Assembly: GCA_050694275.1 (NCBI GenBank)
Contig: JBOGXF010000175.1
Location: 1 to 17,898 of the forward strand
Direction of reading: 5' to 3'
Length of the DNA: 17,898 bases
From: JBOGXF01 sp050694275
GTDB lineage: Bacteria; Actinomycetota; CADDZG01; WHSQ01
Shown here: piece after piece, positions 1 through 5,728 of the stretch
Layout of the letters: every line of letters begins with the position of its first letter
Numbering within the stretch: the stretch's first letter is position 1
Notes under the pieces: model-generated
Database searches by the model: none
What the model saw: the letters and a program-made list of their open reading frames with translations, nothing else
Told to the model about the DNA's origin: nothing
Program-made: the position numbers and the translations under genes

Positions 1-2
1 AT

Positions 3-200
3 CAAGAGGCGCTGGCCGGCGCGGACGCGCTCTACTCGTGCGTGCAGATGCCGCCCGGAGTCCCGGTGGCCACGGTCGGGATCGGCAACGCCAAGAACGC
101 GGCGGTGCTGGCGGTCCAGATCCTCGCCGCCGGCGACGACAAGCTGAAGGCGAGACTGCGCGAGTTCAAGGACGAGCTCGCCGAGGGCCTCAAGCTCTGA
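3..200 (+). CDS. purE: 5-(carboxyamino)imidazole ribonucleotide mutase, C-terminal part (partial)
   Basis: This is the last 65 residues of an open frame that enters from the left edge and stops at TGA 198-200. It reads LYSCVQMPPGVPVATVGIG followed by NAKNAAVLAVQILA, which is the conserved C-terminal half of class I PurE: the VQMPxGVPVAT strand, the glycine-rich turn and the NAxNAA helix that packs in the octamer. The turn reads IGNAKNAA, shorter than the IGxAGAANAA form of E. coli. PurE converts N5-carboxyaminoimidazole ribonucleotide to 4-carboxyaminoimidazole ribonucleotide in purine synthesis; PurC further right uses the product. The start and catalytic N-terminal half lie outside the window. 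The next purine gene on this strand, purB, is 1.7 kb away, separated by an antisense cassette. Family identity is secure from sequence and context. Confidence 0.9.
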   Translation, partial: QEALAGADALYSCVQMPPGVPVATVGIGNAKNAAVLAVQILAAGDDKLKARLREFKDELAEGLKL

Positions 201-222
201 CGATTGTGCCGCGACGCCCCGG

Positions 223-996
223 TCAGGGAAGATCGTAGGCCCGCCACGACACGACAAGCTCGTGCTCGAGGGCTTGATCGAGGTTCCCGAAGCGCTCCTC
301 GGCCCATTCGCGTGTGGCGCGCGCCGCGCGCACGCGCTCGGCGTCGTCGACGTGCCAGGTAAACGAATAGACGCCGTTCTCGATCCGCTGCAGCAACTCG
401 CCGAGATCGACCGTGCGCATGACCCTGACCTCCGGCAGTTCTCGGTAGAGCGCACCGAGCGTCGCCATGGCCTCGTCCAGCCCTGAGGGATCGGTCGCGC
501 CCGGACGAGGGTTATCGATTCTCGCTTCCTTCTCGAACCGCTTCTCGACTTCCTTCCTCGGGCCTCCACCCCATCCACCGAGGTCGATCAGGATCACTCC
601 CCCCGGACACGTCACCCGGACGAGCTCCGACACGGCCACCCTCCAGTCGAGGATTAGGTGCAGCACGTGACAGGCAAGAGACGCGCCGAAGGCATCATCT
701 CGAAACGGAAGGCGAGTCGCGTCGGCGACCGCGAGCGGAAATGGTGTCCGGCGGCCCGACTTCTCGACGAGCTTCGCCATCATCGGGAGGGAGAGATCAA
801 CTCCGGCCATCGTGATTCCTGCTTCGCGTAGCGGAAGGGCGATGCGTCCCGTCCCCACCCCGATCTCAAGGCATGTGTCGTGTCCGCGAAGCTCCGCGCG
901 CAATAGCTCGACGACGCGTTCCATCACGGCGGAGGGCAAAGAGCGAGTCGCATCGTAGAACTCACTCGCCCGATCGAACGACAGCGAGTCGGTCAC
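223..996 (-). CDS. class I SAM-dependent methyltransferase
   Basis: A 257-residue protein starting at GTG 996-994 and ending at TGA 225-223, only 22 bases from the convergent purE stop. It has a class I Rossmann methyltransferase pattern: motif I CLEIGVGTG at residues 42-50, the acidic end of strand 2 at D67 (AGVDLS), a motif II-like VADATRLPF segment, and a post-motif CPGGVILIDLGG strand. This is the UbiE/Methyltransf_11 type, usually acting on small molecules, but the acceptor cannot be read from sequence. The start overlaps the stop of the nucleotidyltransferase gene by four bases (GTGA), so it is the third gene of a three-gene operon led by an XRE regulator. It may be a passenger or a working part of that cassette. 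The fold is confident; the function is unknown. Confidence 0.8.
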   Translation of the reverse strand: MTDSLSFDRASEFYDATRSLPSAVMERVVELLRAELRGHDTCLEIGVGTGRIALPLREAGITMAGVDLSLPMMAKLVEKSGRRTPFPLAVADATRLPFRDDAFGASLACHVLHLILDWRVAVSELVRVTCPGGVILIDLGGWGGGPRKEVEKRFEKEARIDNPRPGATDPSGLDEAMATLGALYRELPEVRVMRTVDLGELLQRIENGVYSFTWHVDDAERVRAARATREWAEERFGNLDQALEHELVVSWRAYDLP

Positions 997-1499
997 TGCT
1001 CTTCGTGGTTCAGTCGTTCCAATAGCTTCCTCAGGGTGGGGATGTGGCGGTCGTCCTTTTCTCGACCCGCCGCTTCCTTCGAACGAATGACATCTCTCAA
1101 GTCCGCCACGGGAACTTTGACGCCACCGATCTCCATCCAGGTCATCTTGCGGCTGAGGTCCGCGTAACCGCGAGTCCCGGTCGGTTCAATGCTGATATCG
1201 AATCGCCCGTACGGGGTCACGAGATTCCAGATGTCATTGCGCTTGAGCATGGTTGCGTCGGTGGCAAAAGGAAAGCCGTCTGGGTGTTCGGAGGTGTACA
1301 CGCGTGCATCCATCTCCTGTAAAGCGCGCGCCAATCGTTCCATGTTGTCCTCCGAGCGATCGGGACAGATATCGACATCTTGCGTGGCAATGGGCGATCC
1401 ATGGAGAGTGCCGGCGAGAGCTCCGATCAAGACATATTTCACTTCGTGTCGAGCTAGGATTCGGAAGATGTCTATGGGGCTGAAGACTCTTTTGCCCAT
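993..1499 (-). CDS. nucleotidyltransferase-fold protein, possible toxin-antitoxin partner
   Basis: A 168-residue protein starting at ATG 1499-1497, whose A is shared with the TGA stop of the upstream HTH gene (TGATG). The N-terminal region YVLIGALAGTLHGSPIATQD matches the nucleotidyltransferase superfamily motif: an IGxxAxxLHGS helix followed by the metal-binding D-x-D at D41 and D43, with a third candidate acid at D101 (GRFDIS). The usual G-S or G-G at the head of the motif is G26-A27 here. I recall similar proteins, paired with a small XRE-type HTH protein, as common in actinobacterial genomes; they relate loosely to the AbiEii/MNT group. Such pairs are often annotated as toxin-antitoxin systems, but no activity can be assigned here. 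Local G+C (55-57% in two lines I counted) is well below the flanking purine genes, suggesting horizontal origin. Confidence 0.72.
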   Translation of the reverse strand: MGKRVFSPIDIFRILARHEVKYVLIGALAGTLHGSPIATQDVDICPDRSEDNMERLARALQEMDARVYTSEHPDGFPFATDATMLKRNDIWNLVTPYGRFDISIEPTGTRGYADLSRKMTWMEIGGVKVPVADLRDVIRSKEAAGREKDDRHIPTLRKLLERLNHEEQ

Positions 1500-1825
1500 C
1501 AGTCGTGGTCAACGATCCGGGCGGAGTGCAGTAACTCCTGAACTTCGAGCGAGCGCAGAAGGTGATCGATCCGCTCTTCCGGTTCAAGCTTCAGAGTCTC
1601 TTCGATCGCAATGTCGTCGTCGTGGTCGTAGTTATAAAAGGTGAATCCAAGCTCGAGGCCGCACGAGCGTACGGCGCGCACCACCGTGTCGAAGCTCGGC
1701 GACCGGGTTCCGCGTTCCCAGGTCGCGATGACCGGCTGGCGTGTGCGAAGCCGATAGGCAAGCTCTGCTTGGGTCAGCCCGGCGCGAAGTCGAGCCTCTC
1801 TGATCACGTTGCCGCCAATGCTCAT
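1499..1825 (-). CDS. XRE-family helix-turn-helix transcriptional regulator
   Basis: A 108-residue protein. I chose ATG 1825-1823 (MSIGGNVIREAR) over an upstream in-frame start at 1894 because the earlier codons run through the promoter-like AT-rich region, and because a -10 box ends 6 bases before 1825. Residues 6-60 form a canonical Xre/Cro HTH: REARLRAGLTQAELA (first helices), then RQPVIATWERGTRSPSF with the invariant W36-E37-x-G39 turn. The C-terminal half (FYNYDHDDDIAIEETLK, then LEPEERIDHLLRSLEV) is acidic and helical, a shape I associate with partners of adjacent nucleotidyltransferases. It heads the cassette and probably represses its own promoter; paired ATATAC half-sites lie over that promoter. 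It could be the antitoxin of the pair (inference). Confidence 0.82.
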   Translation of the reverse strand: MSIGGNVIREARLRAGLTQAELAYRLRTRQPVIATWERGTRSPSFDTVVRAVRSCGLELGFTFYNYDHDDDIAIEETLKLEPEERIDHLLRSLEVQELLHSARIVDHD

Positions 1826-1861
1826 GGGAATAGTATATACGATTAATGATAAGCAATATAC
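1826..1861 (-). promoter_or_regulatory. leaderless promoter and putative autoregulatory operator of the HTH cassette
   Basis: On the minus strand a -10 hexamer TATACT (1837-1832) lies 6 bases before the ATG at 1825, placing transcription start at or next to the A of the start codon; no Shine-Dalgarno sequence is present. The -10 lies within the palindrome GTATATAC (1833-1840). An inverted copy of the half-site (GTATAT at 1833-1838, ATATAC at 1856-1861) covers the -10 and -35 positions, with centres about 23 bases apart. No consensus -35 is visible. An HTH dimer bound here would block the promoter. The motif is seen; its role is inferred. Confidence 0.5.
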
Positions 1862-1901
1862 ACAAACCGGTATCTCGGGCCGACCAGAACTCATTCCCCG
1901 G

Positions 1902-1913
1902 TAGGATGGGCCG
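1902..1913 (+). promoter_or_regulatory. leaderless -10 region of the purB-purF operon
   Basis: A TAGGAT hexamer at 1902-1907 fits the TANNNT -10 pattern and lies exactly 6 bases before the GTG start of purB at 1914. No Shine-Dalgarno sequence precedes that GTG. Leaderless initiation from a purine start codon is therefore likely. No good -35 is visible 16-18 bases upstream. This promoter and the cassette promoter point away from each other within an 88-base spacer. Confidence 0.5.
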
Positions 1914-3212
1914 GTGATCCCCCGCTACAGCCGTGCGGAGATGGCGGCGATCTTCTCCGACGAGGCGAAGTTCGCGCGCTGGCTCGAGATCGAGATCCTC
2001 GCGGTCGAGGCTCGGGTTCGCCTCGGCGAGGTTCCGGTCGACGACCTCACCGCCATCAAGGAGGGGGCCGCCTTCGACGTCGCCCGTATCGCGGAGATCG
2101 AGGAGACCCGCCATCACGATGTCGTGGCGTTCGTCGAGAACGTGCGCGAGAACGTCGGCGAGGCGGGGCGACACGTCCACTATGGGATGACCTCCTCGGA
2201 CGTGGTCGATACCTCGAATGCCCTCGCCCTGCGTGACGCCGGCGACCTCCTCATCGAGGGCGTGGGTCGGCTTGCCGAATCAATCCGCCACAAGGCGCTC
2301 GAACACCGAAACACGCTCATGGCGGGTCGGACGCATGGCGTCCACGCCGAGCCGACGACCTTCGGGTTCAAGCTCGCCGGCTGGACGTTCGAGCTGGTTC
2401 GCGACCGCGACCGTCTACGGCGGGGGCGGGACGGGGTCTCGGTCGGAAAACTTTCGGGGGCGGTCGGGACCTACTCACAGCTCTCTCCGGAGGTCGAGGC
2501 ATACGTCTGCGACCGGCTCGGCCTCTCGGTCGAAGAGGCCGCAACCCAGGTTGTGACGCGGGACCGCTACGCCGAGTTCCTGTCGGCGGTCGCGGTCACC
2601 GGGGCGTCGCTCGAACGTTTTGCTCAGGAGATCCGCCACCTGCAGCGCACCGAGGTGCGCGAAGCGCAGGAGCCTTTCGGCCCCGGCCAGAAGGGCTCGT
2701 CGGCCATGCCGCACAAACGCAATCCCGTCGTGTGCGAGCGCATCTGCGGTCTCGCCCGCCTGTTACGGGCCTATGCGCTCACGGGCTACGAGAACGTCGC
2801 CCTGTGGCATGAACGGGACATCTCGCACTCATCGGTCGAGCGAGTGGCTCTCGCAGACGCCTGCATATTGCTCGACTACATGCTCGACAAGATGCGCTGG
2901 GTGATCGAGGGCCTGATCGTCGATCCCGAGCGCATGAGACATAACCTCGAATCGTCGTGGGGGCTCGTCCATTCGCAGAGCGTGCTCACTGCGCTCCTCG
3001 CCAAGGGCGAGCTGCAGCGTGAAGAGGCCTACGCGCTGGTCCAACGAAACGCCATGGCCGCATGGGACGAGGAACGCCCGCTCGCGGAATTGCTCAAGTC
3101 CGATCCCGACGTCACCAAGCACTTGGATCCCGACGAAATCGAGGCTTGCTTCGATCCCGCGCGTTACCTTCAGAACATAGATCCGATCTTCGAGCGCCTG
3201 GAGGCTTTGTAG
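1914..3212 (+). CDS. purB: adenylosuccinate lyase
   Basis: A 432-residue enzyme of the Bacillus/Thermotoga length class, starting at GTG 1914. It splits SAICAR to AICAR plus fumarate in IMP synthesis, and adenylosuccinate to AMP plus fumarate. Visible motifs are HYGMTSSDVVDTSNA (substrate binding), GRTHGVHAEP with the general-acid histidine H141, and the fumarase/aspartase signature GSSAMPHKRNP at residues 261-271, with the catalytic serine in the flexible loop at S262-S263. The protein is full length with no lesion. I chose the GTG because the N-terminus VIPRYSRAEMAAIFSDEAKF matches the usual start (IPRYS..EM..IW) of this family and because a -10 box sits 6 bases upstream. The purC start follows its stop by two bases. 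PurB consumes the product of PurC, consistent with co-expression. Confidence 0.96.
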   Translation: MIPRYSRAEMAAIFSDEAKFARWLEIEILAVEARVRLGEVPVDDLTAIKEGAAFDVARIAEIEETRHHDVVAFVENVRENVGEAGRHVHYGMTSSDVVDTSNALALRDAGDLLIEGVGRLAESIRHKALEHRNTLMAGRTHGVHAEPTTFGFKLAGWTFELVRDRDRLRRGRDGVSVGKLSGAVGTYSQLSPEVEAYVCDRLGLSVEEAATQVVTRDRYAEFLSAVAVTGASLERFAQEIRHLQRTEVREAQEPFGPGQKGSSAMPHKRNPVVCERICGLARLLRAYALTGYENVALWHERDISHSSVERVALADACILLDYMLDKMRWVIEGLIVDPERMRHNLESSWGLVHSQSVLTALLAKGELQREEAYALVQRNAMAAWDEERPLAELLKSDPDVTKHLDPDEIEACFDPARYLQNIDPIFERLEAL

Positions 3213-3214
3213 CT

Positions 3215-4093
3215 GTGACCACGGCGAGGCACGCCGGTTCCGGAAAGGTCAGGGAGCTCTTCGAGGTCGGGTCGGATCAGCTCCTTCTCGTCGCGTCCGA
3301 CCGGATCAGCGCCTACGACGTCGTTCTGACCCAGGACATCCCCGACAAGGGCAAGGTGCTGACCGGCCTATCTCATTTCTGGTTCGAGATCATGGACGAC
3401 ATCCCCAACCACTTCGTGTCGGTTGCGTCGGCCGAGCTGCCCGCCGTCGGGATGGATGATCTTGCCGGCCGGGCGATGCTGTGCATCAAGGCCGATCCCA
3501 TCCCCGTCGAGTTCGTCGTCCGGGGCTACTTGTCGGGGTCGGGATGGCGTGAGTACTCGGAGAGCGGCACCGTGTGCGGGCACGAGCTGCCCTCGGGGCT
3601 CGTGGAGTCGGATCGGCTGCCCGAGGCCATCCTCACTCCGGCCACCAAGGCGACGAGTGGGCACGACGAGAACATCACCGAGAAGGAGGCCGCCGACATC
3701 TGCGGCGAGGACGTCTACATGAAGGCGCGCCATTACGCGCTCGACGTTTACGCACGGGCGGCAGGCCTGGCCGGGGCCCGTGGGGTGATCATCGCCGACA
3801 CCAAGTTCGAGTTCGGCATCAAGGACGGCGAGGTGATCCTCATCGACGAGGTCCTCACTCCCGACTCGAGCCGATTCTGGCCGGAAGATTCTTACGAGCC
3901 GGGAGGTCCGCAGCCCTCGTTCGACAAGCAATACGTGCGGGACTGGCTCGATGAAACCGGCTGGGATCACTCGCCGCCGCCCCCGGACCTCCCCGATGAG
4001 GTCGTGGCGGCGACCCGACAGCGCTATCTCGAGGCGTACGAACGGATCGCCCAGCAACCCTTCGACGCTTGGCTCGAGGAGGTCGGAGTTTGA
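3215..4093 (+). CDS. purC: phosphoribosylaminoimidazole-succinocarboxamide synthase (SAICAR synthetase)
   Basis: A 292-residue enzyme from GTG 3215 to TGA 4093. It condenses CAIR with aspartate using ATP to make SAICAR. The frame stays open upstream inside purB, but the family N-terminus (GKVRELFEV, then LLLVASDRISAYDVVL) fits the GTG two bases after the purB stop, with GGAGG at 3200-3204 ten bases upstream as ribosome binding site. Conserved motifs are VRGYLSGSGW (residues 102-111), ILTPATKATSGHDENIT (139-155; aspartate/CAIR binding) and DTKFEFG followed by ILIDEVLTPDSSRFW. At about 290 residues it belongs to the longer SAICAR synthetase type, not the roughly 235-residue E. coli type. It has no lesions. 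Its stop overlaps the TTG start of the membrane protein gene. Confidence 0.96.
   Translation: MTTARHAGSGKVRELFEVGSDQLLLVASDRISAYDVVLTQDIPDKGKVLTGLSHFWFEIMDDIPNHFVSVASAELPAVGMDDLAGRAMLCIKADPIPVEFVVRGYLSGSGWREYSESGTVCGHELPSGLVESDRLPEAILTPATKATSGHDENITEKEAADICGEDVYMKARHYALDVYARAAGLAGARGVIIADTKFEFGIKDGEVILIDEVLTPDSSRFWPEDSYEPGGPQPSFDKQYVRDWLDETGWDHSPPPPDLPDEVVAATRQRYLEAYERIAQQPFDAWLEEVGV
4078..4092 (+). promoter_or_regulatory. Shine-Dalgarno site that decides the TTG start of the membrane protein gene
   Basis: GGAGG at 4078-4082, inside the longer GAGGAGGT, precedes the TTG at 4090-4092 by 7 bases. That TTG overlaps the purC stop as TTGA, the same four-base overlap style used by other genes of the operon. 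An earlier in-frame TTG at 4069 has no such site. Confidence 0.65.
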
Positions 4094-4809
4094 GCGGCGC
4101 GACGACGCCCGCGATCGGCAGCAGACGGGCGTCGGCCCGTCTCGGTCTCACGCTGCGATCCGTCTTGCTGAGCCCGCGCGACGGCTTTCGGGACGCGATG
4201 AAAGCGCTCGATCGCCGCTCCGCGGCCGGCGAGCGGCCCGCGGCCGGCTACACCCCCTATGTGCTCGCGGCGATCGGGGGAGCCGCGGCCGCGGCTCTGT
4301 GGCTCAAGGTCGGAGCGATCGCCGGCACCCGGGACGTCGCGCGCGAGAGCTACCGCTGGGATTTCGTCGTGGCCACGCTGGCGCTGGGGGCGGCCGTCGC
4401 GCTGATCGCACAGGCGGTGTGGGGAGTGGTCGGAACCTACGTTGTGCGCGCCCTCGGAGGCAGCGTTCGGCCCGGCGCGCTCCGCCTCGTGTGGGGGGCG
4501 GCATCCCTCCCGCACGTCGTCGCGCTGCTGGTGCTGCTGCCGCTCGATCTCGTCATCGTCGGGCCGGACGCGCTCACCAGCGAACGCCTTGCGGACCCTT
4601 TGGCGACCGTGTGGTCGGCGCTCTCGCTGTCGGTGGGACTGGCGCTCGGGATGTGGTCGCTGTTCTTGGTGGAGCGAGGGGTCGAGACCGCTTCCGGCTT
4701 GGGAGGCGCGCGCGCCTCCGTCGGCGTGGTCGTCGCCATCGCTTGCCTGGCGGCGGTCGTGGTCGGGACCGCGCTCGGCCTGAGCTCGCTGGCGGGGAGC
4801 CTGGCGTGA
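4090..4809 (+). CDS. Yip1-like multi-pass membrane protein within the purine operon
   Basis: A 239-residue protein starting at TTG 4090 and ending at TGA 4809. The N-terminus is a basic cytoplasmic stretch with an amphipathic segment LRSVLLSPRDGFRDAMKAL (residues 22-40), resembling the SPRxAFR opening of bacterial Yip1-domain proteins. Five hydrophobic segments follow at about 56-77, 92-119, 131-157, 172-194 and 209-235. The fourth ends MWSLFLVERGVETASG, close to the WSxxLxxxGLxxxxG pattern of the Yip1 family (PF04893). No enzymatic residues or transporter signature are visible. The gene overlaps purC by four bases and purS by four bases, so it is fully embedded in purine biosynthesis. Its role is unknown: it might organise enzymes at the membrane or be an unrelated passenger. 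I am sure it is a real membrane protein and moderately sure of the Yip1 assignment. Confidence 0.72.
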   Translation: MSGATTPAIGSRRASARLGLTLRSVLLSPRDGFRDAMKALDRRSAAGERPAAGYTPYVLAAIGGAAAAALWLKVGAIAGTRDVARESYRWDFVVATLALGAAVALIAQAVWGVVGTYVVRALGGSVRPGALRLVWGAASLPHVVALLVLLPLDLVIVGPDALTSERLADPLATVWSALSLSVGLALGMWSLFLVERGVETASGLGGARASVGVVVAIACLAAVVVGTALGLSSLAGSLA

Positions 4810-5051
4810 GCTTTGCCGCCGAGGTGCACGTCACCCTGAAGCCGGGGATCGCCGATCCTCAGGGGAACGTGATCGAGCGAGCCCTTCCCGCGCTCGGGTA
4901 TCGCGGCGTCCAGAACGTGCGCGTGGGAAAGCTCATACAGCTCGAGGTCGACGCCGCCGATCTGGACGAGGCGCGCGCCCGCGTGGCAGAGATGTGCGAC
5001 AAGCTGCTCGCAAACCCGGTGATCGAAAGCTACGAGGTGACGATTAGATGA
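4806..5051 (+). CDS. purS: FGAM synthase subunit PurS
   Basis: An 81-residue protein from GTG 4806 to TGA 5051. The sequence FAAEVHVTLKPGIADPQGNVIERALPALGY and its ending LLANPVIESYEVTI are the complete PurS pattern: a strand with VxLKxGxxDPQG, a helix, the VGKxIQLEV strand and the final NPVIExYxV strand. PurS is the small structural subunit that dimerises and bridges PurL to PurQ in Gram-positive and archaeal FGAM synthase, helping the glutaminase deliver ammonia. The gene overlaps the membrane protein gene by four bases (GTGA) and purQ by four (ATGA). It was chosen over a much longer frame in the same phase because only this part matches the family and the GTG sits at the upstream stop. Confidence 0.95.
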   Translation: MSFAAEVHVTLKPGIADPQGNVIERALPALGYRGVQNVRVGKLIQLEVDAADLDEARARVAEMCDKLLANPVIESYEVTIR

Positions 5052-5728
5052 CTGCTCGCGTCGCGATCGTCGTGTTCCCCGGGTCGAACTGCGAGCAGGA
5101 TTGCGAACGCGCCTTTCGCTCGCTGGGGGCCGAGCCGGTGCGCGTGTGGCACGCGGACACCGAGCTACCCGACGCCGACCTGGTTGTGCTCCCGGGCGGC
5201 TTCGCCCACGGCGACTACCTCCGCACCGGCGCGATCGCGCGCTTCTCACCGATCATGGACTCGGTGATCGAGCGCGCCGACTCCGGCGGCCTCGTGGTCG
5301 GGATATGCAACGGCTTCCAGGTGCTGTGCGAGGCCGGGTTGCTCCCCGGCGCGCTGCGAAAGAACGCGGGGCTGAAGTTCATCTGCCGGTGGGTGGACCT
5401 GCGCGTCGACAACTCCAACACGCCCTTCACGTCGCGCGCCGAGAGGGGGCAGGTGCTGCGGGTACCGATCAACCACTTCGAGGGCAACTGGTATTGCTCG
5501 GATAACGTGCTGGCGGAGGTGCGGGAGCGCGAGCAAATCGTCTTTCGCTACGTGGATAACCCGAACGGGTCGCTGGACGATGTCGCAGGTATCTGCAACG
5601 AGGCCCGCAACGTCCTCGGGTTGATGCCTCACCCCGAGAGAGCGTGCGAGCGACTGCTCGGCTCCGAGGACGGAACGGTGATCTTCGGCTCGATGCTCGA
5701 CCACGTCATCGCCGGCGCTCTTCTATGA
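5048..5728 (+). CDS. purQ: FGAM synthase glutaminase subunit PurQ
   Basis: A 226-residue class I glutamine amidotransferase from ATG 5048 to TGA 5728. It hydrolyses glutamine to provide ammonia for PurL. The catalytic triad is clear: nucleophile C87 in GICNGFQVL, and H195 with E197 in MPHPER. The N-terminal VVFPGSNCEQDC, the LPGGFAHGDYLR oxyanion strand and NxNTPFT-like segment (DNSNTPFTS) are standard for stand-alone PurQ. It is full length. Both ends overlap neighbours by ATGA, suggesting translational coupling so that PurS, PurQ and PurL are made in fixed proportion. Confidence 0.97.
   Translation: MTARVAIVVFPGSNCEQDCERAFRSLGAEPVRVWHADTELPDADLVVLPGGFAHGDYLRTGAIARFSPIMDSVIERADSGGLVVGICNGFQVLCEAGLLPGALRKNAGLKFICRWVDLRVDNSNTPFTSRAERGQVLRVPINHFEGNWYCSDNVLAEVREREQIVFRYVDNPNGSLDDVAGICNEARNVLGLMPHPERACERLLGSEDGTVIFGSMLDHVIAGALL

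Noticed and set aside
1826..1894. Upstream ATG at 1894 giving the HTH protein a 23-residue N-terminal extension.
   Set aside because: The extension would be encoded by the AT-rich promoter and operator-like sequence, and a -10 box sits 6 bases before the ATG at 1825.
217..1902. Seven-base direct repeat CCCCGGT (217-223 and 1896-1902) flanking the antisense cassette, as a possible target-site duplication.
   Set aside because: A 7-base match between short GC-rich flanks is expected by chance fairly often, and there are no terminal inverted repeats, transposase or integrase nearby.
3951..4805. Long frame running into purS that could be read as an N-terminal extension of PurS.
   Set aside because: It lies over purC and the membrane protein gene, has the arginine-rich composition of an off-frame reading, and PurS proteins are about 80 residues.
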